Shown here in pieces: positions 27,832 through 37,200 of a stretch of 37,442 bases of DNA. Positions within the stretch are counted from its first letter, which is position 1. Each line of letters opens with the position of its first letter. Position numbers and translations under genes: made by a program. This DNA is from Bordetella parapertussis (GTDB lineage Bacteria; Pseudomonadota; Gammaproteobacteria; Burkholderiales; SG8-41): positions 1-37,442 of the forward strand of contig CAMBSS010000020.1 of the NCBI GenBank assembly GCA_945870465.1. The letters are read 5' to 3'. The notes under the pieces are model-generated. The model was given only the letters and a program-made list of their open reading frames with translations. It had not been told where the DNA came from and ran no database searches.

Positions 27832-30228
27832 TCAGCGCGGCGGCGCCGCGTTCTTGACTTCGCGTGCGAGGTAAAGCCAGGTTTCGACCACGGTGTCGGG
27901 ATTGAGCGAGAGGCTCTCTATGCCCTCCTCCATCAGCCATTTGGCGAGGTCCGGGTGGTCGGACGGTCCCTGCCCGCAGATGCCCACGTATTTGCCCGCC
28001 TTGCGGCACGCCTGGATGGCGAGATGCAGCATGTGCTTGACCGCCGGGTCGCGCTCGTCGAAACCCTCGGCGATGATGCCCGAGTCGCGGTCGAGCGCGA
28101 GAGTCATTTGCGTCATGTCGTTGGAGCCGATCGAGAACCCGTCGAAATGCTCGAGGAACTCGTCCGCCAGAATCGCGTTCGACGGGATCTCGCACATCAT
28201 GATGATGCGCAGCCCGTTCTCACCGCGCTTGAGGCCGTTTTGCGCGAGCAGCTCGATGACCTTTTTCGCCTCGCCGACGGTGCGCACGAACGGCACCATG
28301 ATCTCGACGTTGGTGAGCCCCATGCCGTCGCGCACCTTCTTCATGGCGCGGCATTCGAGCTCGAAGCAGTCGCGGAAACCGGCGGCGATATAGCGCGAGG
28401 CGCCGCGAAAACCGAGCATGGGATTTTCTTCGTGCGGCTCGTACTTGGAACCGCCGGTCAGGCTTGAATATTCATTCGACTTGAAGTCCGACAGGCGCAC
28501 GATTACCGGCTTGGGCCAGAACGCCGCGCCCAGTGTCGCCACGCCTTCGACCAGCTTTTCAACATAAAACTCGACCGGGTTGGCATAACCCGCCGCGTGC
28601 TGCTCGACCGCCAGCTTGAGGTCTCCCGGCAGGTCCGGGTAAGCCAGCACCGCCTTGGGATGCACGCCTATCATGCGCGCGATGATGAATTCGAGCCGCG
28701 CCAGCCCCACGCCGTCGTTGGGCAGACGCTGGAATTCGAACGCGAGCTCGGGGTTGCCCACGTTCATTGTGATCTTGAGTGGCGCCTTGGGCATCGCTTC
28801 CAGCGACAGATCGATCACTTCGACTTCGAGGATGCCGCGATAGACGAACCCGGTATCGCCTTCCGCGCACGACACGGTGACCGGCTTGCCGTCTTTTAAT
28901 ACGCGCGTCGCGTCGCCGCAACCAACCACCGCCGGTATACCCAGTTCGCGCGCGATGATGGCCGCATGGCAGGTACGCCCGCCACGGTTCGTGACAATTG
29001 CCGAGGCGCGCTTCATGACCGGCTCCCAGTCGGGGTCCGTCATATCAGTTACCAGCACGTCGCCGGGCTGCACGCGGTCCATTTCCGCCGCGCTTTGCAC
29101 CAGTTTGACCGGCCCCGAGCCGACGCGCTGGCCGATAGCGCGCCCGGAGGCCAGTACATCGGAACGCTGTTTCAGGCGATAGCGCCGCAACGTGTCGACT
29201 TTTTCGCTGGCTTTGACGGTTTCCGGCCGCGCCTGCAGGATGTAGAGCTTGCCATCCATGCCGTCGCGTCCCCATTCGATGTCCATCGCGCGTTTGTAAT
29301 GCTGCTCGATGATCAGGGCATAGCGCGCGAGTTCTTCGACATCGGCGTCGCTGATCGAGAAACGCCGCCGCTCGGCTTCCGGCACCGGGTCTGTGCGCAC
29401 GGATTTTCCGGCCGCGCGCGCGTCGGTAAAAGTCATCCGCAGCGCCTTGGAACCGAGATTGCGCCGGATGATGGCGTTCTTGCCCTGCTGCAGCGCCGGC
29501 TTGTAGACGTAGAATTCGTCCGGATTGACCTGCCCCTGCACTACCGTCTCGCCGAGTCCATATGCCGACGTGATGAAAACGACCTTGTCAAACCCCGACT
29601 CGGTGTCGAGCGTGAACATCACGCCGCTGGCCGCGAGGTCGCTGCGCACCATGCGCTGGATGCCGGCCGACAACGCAACGTCGGCGTGCACGAAATTCTT
29701 GTGCACGCGGTAGGAAATCGCGCGGTCGTTGTAAAGCGAGGCAAACACGTGCTTGACCGCATCGAGCACGCTGGCCAGGCCGTGAATGTTGAGAAAGGTC
29801 TCCTGCTGGCCGGCAAATGACGCGTCTGGAAGGTCTTCGGCAGTTGCGGACGAGCGCACGGCGACCGACAAGTCGTCGCTCGCGCCTTTCTGCATCGCCT
29901 GGTAGGCCGCTGCGATGTCCTGCTCCAATTGGACCGGAAACGGCTGCGCCGTGATCCAGCCGCGGATTTCCTTGCCTGCCGCAGCCAGCGCGTTGACGTC
30001 ATCGACATCCAGCTCGAGCAACGCATCCGCGATGCGTTTGGCGAGACCATCGTGCGCGAGAAAATCACGGTAGGCCTGCGCGGTCGTCGCGAAGCCTCCC
30101 GGCACTCGCACTCCGGCGCCGGACAACTGCCCGATCATTTCACCCAGCGATGCATTTTTGCCGCCCACGCGACCGACATCGCCCATGCGCAGCTTTTCGA
30201 AACCTGCAACGTATTGACCCTTGCTCAT
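27832..30228 (-). CDS. ppsA: Phosphoenolpyruvate synthase
   Basis: Converts pyruvate, ATP and water to PEP, AMP and phosphate for gluconeogenesis. At 798 residues it is close to the usual 792. The N-terminal nucleotide-binding part has [12 protein letters not shown] and [20 protein letters not shown]. The swivelling domain carries the phospho-His in [15 protein letters not shown], and the PEP/pyruvate barrel has [14 protein letters not shown] and the catalytic Cys in GICGQGPS. It is divergent from ppsR, its own regulator, across 79 bases, the standard arrangement in betaproteobacteria. Confidence 0.98.
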   Translation of the reverse strand: MSKGQYVAGFEKLRMGDVGRVGGKNASLGEMIGQLSGAGVRVPGGFATTAQAYRDFLAHDGLAKRIADALLELDVDDVNALAAAGKEIRGWITAQPFPVQLEQDIAAAYQAMQKGASDDLSVAVRSSATAEDLPDASFAGQQETFLNIHGLASVLDAVKHVFASLYNDRAISYRVHKNFVHADVALSAGIQRMVRSDLAASGVMFTLDTESGFDKVVFITSAYGLGETVVQGQVNPDEFYVYKPALQQGKNAIIRRNLGSKALRMTFTDARAAGKSVRTDPVPEAERRRFSISDADVEELARYALIIEQHYKRAMDIEWGRDGMDGKLYILQARPETVKASEKVDTLRRYRLKQRSDVLASGRAIGQRVGSGPVKLVQSAAEMDRVQPGDVLVTDMTDPDWEPVMKRASAIVTNRGGRTCHAAIIARELGIPAVVGCGDATRVLKDGKPVTVSCAEGDTGFVYRGILEVEVIDLSLEAMPKAPLKITMNVGNPELAFEFQRLPNDGVGLARLEFIIARMIGVHPKAVLAYPDLPGDLKLAVEQHAAGYANPVEFYVEKLVEGVATLGAAFWPKPVIVRLSDFKSNEYSSLTGGSKYEPHEENPMLGFRGASRYIAAGFRDCFELECRAMKKVRDGMGLTNVEIMVPFVRTVGEAKKVIELLAQNGLKRGENGLRIIMMCEIPSNAILADEFLEHFDGFSIGSNDMTQMTLALDRDSGIIAEGFDERDPAVKHMLHLAIQACRKAGKYVGICGQGPSDHPDLAKWLMEEGIESLSLNPDTVVETWLYLAREVKNAAPPR

Positions 30229-30246
30229 TGCTGAACTTTCATGTGA

Positions 30247-30276
30247 TTGTGCAAAGCAGCGAAAGGCGCTATTTTA
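30247..30276. promoter_or_regulatory. Shared divergent promoter core between ppsA and ppsR
   Basis: Plus strand: TTGTGC (30247-30252), 17 bases, TATTTT (30270-30275), which could serve ppsR. Minus strand: TAAAAT (30271-30276), which could be the ppsA -10, with no clear -35. The two -10 elements overlap almost completely, so use of one would exclude the other. Confidence 0.3.
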
Positions 30277-30307
30277 CCGCTTATCATCACGTTAGCTATC
30301 ATCATCC

Positions 30308-31132
30308 ATGCCGCACCAGCGCTCAGCTTTTTTCATTTCGGACCGCACCGGAATCACCGCCGAGATGCTGGGCCACAGCCTGCTCACGCAGTTCGACATG
30401 GTGTCTTTCAACGAGGTAACCCTGCCCTTCGTCGACTCCGTCGAAAAAGCCGAGGCGACCGTCAAGCAGATTAACGAGCAAGGCGCCAAAGACGGCACGC
30501 GTCCGCTGATATTCAGCACGTTGGTCAACCAGAGCGTGTCGGGCGTCGTCGCCAAAGCCAACGCCCTGTTTCTCGATTGCTTTGAAATTTTCATCCTGCC
30601 GATGGAGAAAGAGCTCGGCGTGCTGGCGTCGCACGCAGTCGGCCGCTCGCACAGCGCCAACGACTTCGCGGACTATCACCACCGCATCGAGGCCGTTAAT
30701 TACTCGCTGAGTCACGATGACGGCGTATCGACGCGCCACCTCGCCGAAGCCGACGTCATACTGGTCGGCGTCTCGCGCTGCGGCAAGACGCCGACTTGCC
30801 TCTATCTCGCCATGCAGTTCGGCATTCGCGCCGCCAACTATCCGCTGGTGCCGGAAGACTTCGCCAGCATGCAGTTGCCCGGGCAGGTCAAGTCGCTGCG
30901 CAAGCGGCTTTACGGCCTCACCATCAAGCCCGACCGCTTGGAAAAAATCCGCAACGAGCGGCGTCCCGGCAGCACTTACGCGACGCTCACCAATTGCGAG
31001 TTCGAAGTGCGCGAAGCCGAAGCGCTGATGCGCCAGGAAGGCATTCCCTACCTCGATGTGACCAGCAAGTCGGTGGAAGAGCTCGCCACTACGATAATGC
31101 AGCAGGCGAAACTGGTGCGCCGTATTTACTAG
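30308..31132 (+). CDS. ppsR: PEP synthase regulatory kinase/pyrophosphorylase
   Basis: This DUF299-family protein inactivates PpsA by ADP-dependent phosphorylation and reactivates it by phosphate-dependent dephosphorylation. The 274 residues open with FFISDRTGITAEMLGHSLL. The P-loop is GVSRCGKT (154-161), followed by the family's TPTCLYLA and a C-terminal ATLTNCEFEVREAEALM. The target gene ppsA lies divergently next door. The TAG stop shares a CTAG palindrome with the stop of the convergent RNA methyltransferase, so the coding regions overlap by four bases. Confidence 0.97.
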   Translation: MPHQRSAFFISDRTGITAEMLGHSLLTQFDMVSFNEVTLPFVDSVEKAEATVKQINEQGAKDGTRPLIFSTLVNQSVSGVVAKANALFLDCFEIFILPMEKELGVLASHAVGRSHSANDFADYHHRIEAVNYSLSHDDGVSTRHLAEADVILVGVSRCGKTPTCLYLAMQFGIRAANYPLVPEDFASMQLPGQVKSLRKRLYGLTIKPDRLEKIRNERRPGSTYATLTNCEFEVREAEALMRQEGIPYLDVTSKSVEELATTIMQQAKLVRRIY

Positions 31133-31920
31133 GTTTTCGCCGCCGCGCGCTGCTGGCGCACGCGCTCGAACAGGCAGACCGCCGCCGCTGCCGCTATATT
31201 CAGCGATTCGGCGGGTCCAGGCATGGGAATGGAAACCACTTGATGCGCTGCCGCCGCCAGTTCCGGCGACAACCCTGCGCCTTCGTTACCGAAGACAAAA
31301 GCCACCTGCCCGGCAAGATCCGCGGCAAACACCGTTTTCTGTGCCTGCTGGCTGGTCGCGATCACCTGCCCCTTGAACTCGCGCACCAGCGCCGCCAAAT
31401 CGCAGTGCTCGTATATCCGCAACATGAAATGCGCACCCATGCCCGCGCGCAGCACGCGCGGCGACCACGCGTGAACTGATGACTTCGAGAGAAAGACATG
31501 CTCGATGCCCGCTGCTGCGGCCGAACGCAGTATGGAGCCGAGATTGCCCGGGTCCTGGATGTCTTCGAGCAGGACGCACGCATCGATTTGTACCGGCACC
31601 GCGGGCGGACGCGGCGTCTCGACCGCTGCCAAAACACCGGTGGGCGTCGCGACGGTAGACAACTGATTGAAGAGCGCATCACTCAACAGTAACGGTTCCA
31701 GCGGCGCAACGGCAGCCAGCAGCTCTTTCACTTCCGGATTCTGCAAACCGCTGTCGCTGACGACGAGCTGGGACGGTATCCCCACATGCTCACGATAGGC
31801 GGCGACGAGATGCACGCCGTCCAGCAGCGAAAGGCCATGCTTCTTGCGCTCGCGCGACGACTCCGCGAGCTTGAGCAGGGTCTTGAAACGCGCGTTGTCC
31901 GCGGAAACTATTTTCTTCAT
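31129..31920 (-). CDS. SpoU/TrmH-family RNA 2'-O-methyltransferase
   Basis: The 263-residue AdoMet-dependent rRNA/tRNA ribose methyltransferase has an N-terminal substrate-binding domain (about 1-95, KKIVSADNARFKTLLKL) and the SpoU knot motifs: DPGNLGSILRSAAAAGI (motif 1), FGNEGAGLS (motif 2), and SIPMPGPAESLNIAAAAAV (motif 3). It resembles RlmB/TsnR-type proteins, but the exact target nucleotide cannot be told. The ATG at 31920 overlaps the stop of the upstream senA-like gene by four bases (ATGA). A longer frame from 32157 merely reads through that gene. It would be translated from the senA transcript. Confidence 0.92.
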   Translation of the reverse strand: MKKIVSADNARFKTLLKLAESSRERKKHGLSLLDGVHLVAAYREHVGIPSQLVVSDSGLQNPEVKELLAAVAPLEPLLLSDALFNQLSTVATPTGVLAAVETPRPPAVPVQIDACVLLEDIQDPGNLGSILRSAAAAGIEHVFLSKSSVHAWSPRVLRAGMGAHFMLRIYEHCDLAALVREFKGQVIATSQQAQKTVFAADLAGQVAFVFGNEGAGLSPELAAAAHQVVSIPMPGPAESLNIAAAAAVCLFERVRQQRAAAKT

Positions 31921-33245
31921 GCGGCGCAGGTGCGAAAACCGGCAAACACATCGCGCCGGTCGGGCATATAGAAATTCCGCCACGTATTGCGCAACAGCGC
32001 AGCGCTGGTAGCAAAGCAACCGCCGCGCAGCGCTTTGTGATTGCCGAACCACGGTTCGGAGTATTCCTTGTACGGGTCGCGCTCGAATCCCGGGTACGGA
32101 TTGAAACAGTCCGCCGTCCATTCCCACACATTGCCCACCATCTGGCGGCATCCCCATGCGCTGTCGCCCGCGGCATGTGCGCTGACCGGCGCCACGGTGC
32201 CGTCGACCCCATGGAGATTCGCGCGCGTTGCGTCCGGCAATTGATCACCCCAGGGATACTTGCGTTTGTTCGCGTCGCGCGGCGCGGTGGCCGCCGCCGC
32301 TTCCCATTCCGCTTCCGTCGGCAAACGGCGGCCTGTCCAGCGGCACCATGCGTCGGCTTCATACCAATTCACGTGCATCACGGCTGCTTGCGGCGCCAAC
32401 GGCTCCACCTTGTCATAGGTTCGCTGCAACCACTGCCCGCCTTCCTGAGTCCAATAGACCGGTGCTGTCGCCCCGTTGCTCTCACGCCATTGCCAGCCTT
32501 CGGCACACCACAATTCGCGCCGGCGGTAACCGCCGTCGTCGACGAACCCGGAGAATTCGCCATTACTGACCGCGGCGAGCGCGATTTCGAACGGCCGCAG
32601 CGCGACGCGATGCGCCGATTTTTCATTGTCGAACACGAAATCTCCGCCGGGCAGCGCACCCAGCATGAAATCACCACCGGTTATCGCTACATCACCCGGA
32701 TACGCTGCTCCGGCAGGCACCGCACCGCTGCTACGTGGCAGACGGGCATAACTCAGCGTCTGGCGCGTATAGGTAAACGCTTCGCCATGCATTTCTTCGT
32801 GTGCCGCAGCGAGTTCCGCAAAATAGCGCAGGATCTGATCGTCCGGCGTGCATTCCAGCCGCGCCACTACGCGATCGAGCACGTCGGCAAGATAGCGCAG
32901 CACTGCATCGAAAGGCAGTAGCGGGTTATCCCAGCGCGTGTCATGGGCGACTCGCGCCGAATCGTACAGCGCATCCGCATGGGCAATCAGCGAAGGCGCG
33001 AATTCATTTTCGGCGCGGTAGCGCAGGCACCAGTATTCCTGGAACCACGCGACGTGCGCGATCTCCCACAACGGTGGATTGACGATGGCGAGCCGCGGGC
33101 CGAGCAGTTGCGTGCCTGTCAAATCGGATACCAGCAACAAGGTCCGCTCGCGCGCGGCGCGCAACCGCTGTATCAATGCGTGCGCAGATGAGGCCGTCGA
33201 CAATCGGCGGGTAGAGCTCTCTGCTATAGTTTGCACTGCGGGCAT
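31917..33245 (-). CDS. senA: Selenoneine synthase-like (SenA) EgtB-related iron enzyme
   Basis: The 442-residue enzyme of the EgtB fold joins an N-terminal DinB-like helical domain (about 20-165) to a C-terminal formylglycine-generating/sulfatase-modifying domain (about 185-442). Iron ligands expected from EgtB are His64 (EIAHVAWF) and His149/His153 in HEEMH. The C-terminal half has NWYEADAWCRWTGRRLPTEA, GNVWEWTAD and AGFRTC. EgtB joins cysteine-type sulfur to hercynine; SenA uses a selenosugar to make hercynyl-selenium. SenA is preferred because the divergent neighbour is a SenB-like glycosyltransferase and no egtD (hercynine methyltransferase) adjoins. EgtB or a relative of unknown role remains possible. 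The start is ATG 33245; the stop overlaps trmH by four bases. Confidence 0.82.
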   Translation of the reverse strand: MPAVQTIAESSTRRLSTASSAHALIQRLRAARERTLLLVSDLTGTQLLGPRLAIVNPPLWEIAHVAWFQEYWCLRYRAENEFAPSLIAHADALYDSARVAHDTRWDNPLLPFDAVLRYLADVLDRVVARLECTPDDQILRYFAELAAAHEEMHGEAFTYTRQTLSYARLPRSSGAVPAGAAYPGDVAITGGDFMLGALPGGDFVFDNEKSAHRVALRPFEIALAAVSNGEFSGFVDDGGYRRRELWCAEGWQWRESNGATAPVYWTQEGGQWLQRTYDKVEPLAPQAAVMHVNWYEADAWCRWTGRRLPTEAEWEAAAATAPRDANKRKYPWGDQLPDATRANLHGVDGTVAPVSAHAAGDSAWGCRQMVGNVWEWTADCFNPYPGFERDPYKEYSEPWFGNHKALRGGCFATSAALLRNTWRNFYMPDRRDVFAGFRTCAA

Positions 33246-33257
33246 GCATCCATTCTA
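33225..33257. promoter_or_regulatory. Candidate divergent promoter elements of the senA/senB pair
   Basis: Plus strand: TGCTATAGT (33222-33230), an extended -10, lies inside the first codons of senA and would start senB transcription near 33237. Minus strand: TAGAAT (33257-33252), with TTTTCA 16 bases upstream inside the senB start, would begin senA transcription at about its own ATG (33245), implying a leaderless message. Only 27 bases separate the two start codons. Confidence 0.3.
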
Positions 33258-33272
33258 ACTGATCGGCACTCC

Positions 33273-34223
33273 ATGAAAATCGCACTCGTGACGCCAGCGC
33301 GGCCCGTTGCGCATTCCGGCAACCGCAATACGGCGCAGCGCTGGGCACTGCTGCTGCGCGAACTGGGATATCGCGTGCGCGTGCTGACGGCGTGGGACGG
33401 CAAGCCCGCTGACATCATGATCGCGCTGCATGCACTGCGCAGCCACGATTCCATCGCGGCCTTTTCCGCTGCTTATCCGGCGCGCCCCTTGATCGTGATG
33501 CTGACCGGCACGGATCTTTATCAGGATATCCAGCGGGATGCCAAGGCCAGGCTTTCGCTCAAGCTGGCGACACGGCTCGTCGTCCTGCAGGACCAGGGGC
33601 CCGCCGAGCTGGCGCGCGGTCTGCGGAAAAAAACACGCGTCATCTACCAGTCGACATTGCCAATTAAGCACGCGCCGCCGCTGCAATCCTGTTTCGAAGT
33701 CTGCATCAGCGGCCATTTGCGCGAAGTCAAAGACCCCTTCAGGCTGGCCGCTGCGTTGCAGCACATACCGTCGCAAAGCCGCATACGCGCCGTGCAAATC
33801 GGCGGCGCAATGAACCCGGCCATGCGACGCGAGGCGCAGCGCTGGATACGCCGCGAGCCGCGCTATCGCTGGCTCGGCGAGGCGACGCATGGCGCGGCGC
33901 TGCGACGACTGGCCCGCGCCCGCGTGATGGTCATCAGTTCGCGCATGGAAGGCGGCGCCAACGTGGTGACCGAAGCGCTGGCAGCAGGCGTGCCGATCAT
34001 CGCATCGCGCATTGCCGGCAATATTGGCATGCTCGGCCGCGGTTACGCCGGTTATTATCTGCCGGGCGACGAACGTGCATTGGCACGCCTGCTATGGCGC
34101 GCAGAGTCCGAGCCGGAGTTTTACGAGCGGCTCAGACGTCTCTGCGCGGCGCGGCGCGGGCTCATTCGGCGCAGCCGCGAAAAAGCCGCTTTGCGCAAGC
34201 TGATGCTGGAACTGCAGACCTGA
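33273..34223 (+). CDS. senB: Selenosugar synthase-like (SenB) GT4-fold glycosyltransferase
   Basis: The 316-residue glycosyltransferase opens MKIALVTPARPVAHSGNRNT, typical of the SenB-type family found beside EgtB-like genes. The GT-B fold C-terminal half has SGHLREVKDP (146-155), IGG (176-178), and the donor-site EGGANVVTEALAAGVP (226-241) with the ExxxxxxxE spacing of GT4 enzymes. SenB joins selenophosphate to UDP-N-acetylglucosamine to give a 1-seleno sugar, used by SenA. The start at 33273 is set by the first ATG; there is a TTG further upstream inside the senA leader. The ribosome site is weak. It ends nine bases from the convergent rnhB. Confidence 0.82.
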   Translation: MKIALVTPARPVAHSGNRNTAQRWALLLRELGYRVRVLTAWDGKPADIMIALHALRSHDSIAAFSAAYPARPLIVMLTGTDLYQDIQRDAKARLSLKLATRLVVLQDQGPAELARGLRKKTRVIYQSTLPIKHAPPLQSCFEVCISGHLREVKDPFRLAAALQHIPSQSRIRAVQIGGAMNPAMRREAQRWIRREPRYRWLGEATHGAALRRLARARVMVISSRMEGGANVVTEALAAGVPIIASRIAGNIGMLGRGYAGYYLPGDERALARLLWRAESEPEFYERLRRLCAARRGLIRRSREKAALRKLMLELQT

Positions 34224-34232
34224 AACGCGATA

Positions 34233-34796
34233 TCAGGCGTCGCTGAGCAGCGACCTGACCGGCGCAAACGAACGCCGATGCACCGCTGATACGCCATGGA
34301 CGCGCAGCGCCTCCAAGTGCGCAGCCGTCGGATAGCCCTTGTGGCGGTCGAAGCCATAATCCGGAAATTGCGCGTGCAATTCCAGCATGAGCGCGTCGCG
34401 TGCCGTTTTGGCGAGTATCGATGCGGCTGAGATCTCCGCAACCGAACTGTCGCCGCGCACGACGGCGCGTGCCGGCAGCGTAATGCGCGGGCAAAACAAT
34501 CCGTCGACCAGCACTTCCGTGGGCGTGCTGGTCAAAGCCTCCACCGCACGTTGCATTGCGAGCAGGGTCGCCTGCAGGATATTCAGATTGTCGATTTCCT
34601 CGACTGACGCGCTGGCGACCGCCCACGCTACGGCGCCTTGCCTGATTTTCACTGCGAGTGCGTCGCGCTGCCGTGCGCTGAGTTTTTTCGAATCTGCCAG
34701 CCCCGTGATGCCGTGACTGCCGCCGAGAATCACCGCGGCCGCAAATACCGGGCCGGCAAGCGGCCCGCGCCCGGCTTCATCGACGCCGCAGATCAT
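34233..34796 (-). CDS. rnhB: Ribonuclease HII
   Basis: Removes RNA from RNA-DNA hybrids, including single ribonucleotides in DNA. The 187 residues start [14 protein letters not shown] with catalytic Asp6 and Glu7, followed by [26 protein letters not shown] and [12 protein letters not shown]. The ATG lies one base after the lpxB TAA, so it is the last gene of the lpxD-fabZ-lpxA-lpxB-rnhB run. Downstream it is tail-to-tail with the senB-like gene. Confidence 0.97.
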   Translation of the reverse strand: MICGVDEAGRGPLAGPVFAAAVILGGSHGITGLADSKKLSARQRDALAVKIRQGAVAWAVASASVEEIDNLNILQATLLAMQRAVEALTSTPTEVLVDGLFCPRITLPARAVVRGDSSVAEISAASILAKTARDALMLELHAQFPDYGFDRHKGYPTAAHLEALRVHGVSAVHRRSFAPVRSLLSDA

Positions 34797-34797
34797 G

Positions 34798-35967
34798 TTA
34801 TTTCTGCAGCCAGGGCAGCACTGCGAGCGCCGCCTGGCGCGCGGCGCCCCGGCTCAGGCTTGCGCTCATCTCGGCGAACCTGCGCGTGGTCCGCTCCCGC
34901 ACCGCAACGTCACCCAGCAGATTGAGTATGGCCTGCGCCAGATTCGGCGCCGTCGCATCGTCCTGGATCAGCTCCGGCACCACGAAATCGCGCGCCAGGA
35001 TATTGGGCAACCCATAGTACGGGAGATAACCCTTCCCCTTCAGCAGCCAATAGCTCGCCTTCGGCATCTTGTACGCAATCACCATCGGCTTGCACAGCAA
35101 CGCCGCCTCCAGCGTAGCGGTCCCCGACGCCACCAGCACGACATCGGCGGCCGCCATCGCGTCCTGCGCATGGCCGAACATGATAGTGAGCGGCAGTCCC
35201 TCCGCCTCATTGCGGTACAGCGCGGTCTCGAACATGGCGCGCGTTTCGCGCGTCGTCAGCGGCACCAGGAACTGCGCCTCCGGCAACTTTACATGGATCA
35301 GCTTGGCGGTCTGGATGAAGAGATCCGCCATGTACTGCAGTTCGCTCTGCCGGCTGCCCGGCAGCAGCGCAATCACTGGCACCACCGGCGGCAATTTGAG
35401 TTGTTCGCGCGCCGCGGCGTCGCGCGGGACCTGGTCCAGCATATCGGTCAGCGGGTGGCCGACGAACGCGACGTCGACGCCGGCCTGCCGGTAGATATCA
35501 ACCTCGAACGGAAACAGCGTCAGCATCTTGCTGACGGCGCGCTTGATCTTGTGCAGCCGCTCTTTGCGCCACATCCAGATTGCCGGGCTGACGTAGTGCA
35601 CGGTCGGAATGCCGTGCGCTTTCAGACCCCGCTCAAGGTCGAGATTGAAATCGGGCGCATCGATGCCGACGAACACGTCCGGCGGGTCCGCGATCAGGCG
35701 GCGACGCAGCTTGCGGCGGATGCCGACGATTTCCAGAAAATGCCGCAGCACTTCGAAATAGCCGCGCACCGCGAGTTTTTCCAGCGGGAACCACACCTCC
35801 ATGCCGGCGGCTGCCATGCGCGGCCCGCCGATGCCGACGACCCGCAGGTCGGGCACCAGCTCGCGCAAAGCGAAAATCAGCTGGCTGCCGAGCAGATCGC
35901 CCGATGCCTCGCCGGCCACTATCCCGATGGTGCGCCGGCGCCCCGGATGCTCAGCGGATGATGCCAC
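34798..35967 (-). CDS. lpxB: Lipid-A-disaccharide synthase
   Basis: Joins UDP-2,3-diacylglucosamine and lipid X to form the lipid A disaccharide at the inner membrane. The 389 residues include [24 protein letters not shown], the [18 protein letters not shown] motif, LPGSRQSE, and the donor-site [15 protein letters not shown]. The frame begins with GTG at 35967, overlapping the lpxA end by 17 bases. No good ribosome site is visible there, so the start is somewhat open, but no ATG stands between it and the conserved AGEASGD. Confidence 0.97.
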   Translation of the reverse strand: MASSAEHPGRRRTIGIVAGEASGDLLGSQLIFALRELVPDLRVVGIGGPRMAAAGMEVWFPLEKLAVRGYFEVLRHFLEIVGIRRKLRRRLIADPPDVFVGIDAPDFNLDLERGLKAHGIPTVHYVSPAIWMWRKERLHKIKRAVSKMLTLFPFEVDIYRQAGVDVAFVGHPLTDMLDQVPRDAAAREQLKLPPVVPVIALLPGSRQSELQYMADLFIQTAKLIHVKLPEAQFLVPLTTRETRAMFETALYRNEAEGLPLTIMFGHAQDAMAAADVVLVASGTATLEAALLCKPMVIAYKMPKASYWLLKGKGYLPYYGLPNILARDFVVPELIQDDATAPNLAQAILNLLGDVAVRERTTRRFAEMSASLSRGAARQAALAVLPWLQK

Positions 35968-36727
35968 GCGTCGAATTGGCGAGAAAATCCAGCATCAGCT
36001 TCAATTCCGGACAGGCGTCGACCTGGGCTGCGATTGCGCGCTTCGCGTCTTCCACGCCCAGGCCGGACTTGTAGAGCGTCTTGTAAGCGCGCTTGATATG
36101 GACGATGGTGTCGGCCGAAAAACCGCGGCGCTTCAAGCCTTCGGAATTGACGCCATACGGCTGCGCGGTATTGCCCGACGCGGTGACAAACGGCGGTATG
36201 TCCTGCAGCACCACAGTGCCTATCGCGGTAATGCTGTGCGCGCCGATGTGGCAAAACTGGTGCACGGCAGTAAACCCGCCGAGTATCGCGTAATCGTCGA
36301 CCCGTACGTGGCCGGCAAGCTGGGAGTTGTTGGCGAAAATCGCGTGATCGCCAACGTGACAATCGTGGGCCAGGTGGACATAGGCCATCACCCAGTTGTC
36401 GTTGCCCAGCCGCGTCACGCCCGCGTCCTGCACGGTGCCGCAATTGAAAGTGCAGAATTCGCGTATGGTATTGCCGTCGCCGATTTCGAGGCGCGTTGGT
36501 TCACCGGCGTACTTCTTGTCCTGCGGCGCTTCGCCCAGCGAGACGAACTGGAAAACCCGGTTATTGCGCCCGATGCGCGTGTGCCCGGTAATCACCGCGT
36601 GCGGACCGATGCGGCAGCCGGCGCCGATTTCGACGTGCTCGCCGATTACCGTATAGGCGCCGACTTCCACGTCGTTGGCGAGTCGCGCACCGGCGTGGAC
36701 CAGGGCTGTGGGATGTATCGCTGCCAA
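35951..36727 (-). CDS. lpxA: UDP-N-acetylglucosamine O-acyltransferase
   Basis: Catalyses the first step of lipid A synthesis, acylating UDP-GlcNAc from acyl-ACP. The 258-residue product is a left-handed beta-helix of hexapeptide repeats beginning AAIHPTALVHAGARL. It has the catalytic His in VHLAHDCHVGDH, HQFCHIGAH, and a C-terminal helical part with VNSEGLKRRGF. No ATG is available in frame: the ATG at 36741 is in another frame and stops after three codons. TTG at 36727 is the best start, with TGGA nine bases before it. It lies 14 bases after fabZ. Confidence 0.95.
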   Translation of the reverse strand: MAAIHPTALVHAGARLANDVEVGAYTVIGEHVEIGAGCRIGPHAVITGHTRIGRNNRVFQFVSLGEAPQDKKYAGEPTRLEIGDGNTIREFCTFNCGTVQDAGVTRLGNDNWVMAYVHLAHDCHVGDHAIFANNSQLAGHVRVDDYAILGGFTAVHQFCHIGAHSITAIGTVVLQDIPPFVTASGNTAQPYGVNSEGLKRRGFSADTIVHIKRAYKTLYKSGLGVEDAKRAIAAQVDACPELKLMLDFLANSTRGIIR

Positions 36728-36741
36728 GATCAGATTTCCAT

Positions 36742-37200
36742 TCAGTCCGTTTTGCTGTCTATCGTGCGCAGCGTGCACATCAGCTCGGCTTCTGTGGCAA
36801 GCTGGCCGTCCACCGTGGCATGCGCAGAAAACCACCAGATGCCCCTCGCAAAACGCTTGATTTCGACGTGCAGTTCGAGCGTATCTCCGGGCATCACCGG
36901 TTTCTTGAAGCGCGCCTTGTCGATGCCGACGAAATAATAGACCGACTTTTTGTCCGCCTTGTGATCGTGCGTCTTGAATGTCAGGATCGCGGCGGTCTGT
37001 GCAAGTGCCTCGATAATCAGCACGCCGGGCATCACGGGATGATGCGGAAAATGCCCGGTAAAAAAATGCTCGTTGATCGTCACGTTCTTGATCGCCACTA
37101 TGCTCTTGCCCGGCTCGCAGGACTGCACCTTGTCCACCAGCAGAAACGGGTAGCGATGCGGCAGCAATTCGAGTATTTGATGTATGTCCATGCTGTTCAC
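36742..37200 (-). CDS. fabZ: 3-hydroxyacyl-ACP dehydratase
   Basis: Dehydrates 3-hydroxyacyl-ACP in fatty-acid elongation and competes with LpxA/LpxD for 3-hydroxyacyl-ACP. The 152-residue hotdog-fold protein has [14 protein letters not shown], the catalytic His in [11 protein letters not shown], and the Glu in [10 protein letters not shown]. The GTG at 37200 is preferred over the ATG at 37191 because AGAGGA (37208-37213) lies seven bases upstream. The GTG overlaps the lpxD TGA by four bases (GTGA), allowing coupled translation. Confidence 0.97.
   Translation of the reverse strand: MNSMDIHQILELLPHRYPFLLVDKVQSCEPGKSIVAIKNVTINEHFFTGHFPHHPVMPGVLIIEALAQTAAILTFKTHDHKADKKSVYYFVGIDKARFKKPVMPGDTLELHVEIKRFARGIWWFSAHATVDGQLATEAELMCTLRTIDSKTD

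Noticed and set aside
31917..33245. Calling the EgtB-like protein a true ergothioneine EgtB
   Set aside because: No egtD or other egt gene adjoins and the divergent partner looks like SenB, so SenA is favoured. EgtB is kept as an alternative, not excluded.
34795..35961. 388-codon plus-strand frame opposite lpxB
   Set aside because: Exact shadow of lpxB with Arg/His-rich composition.
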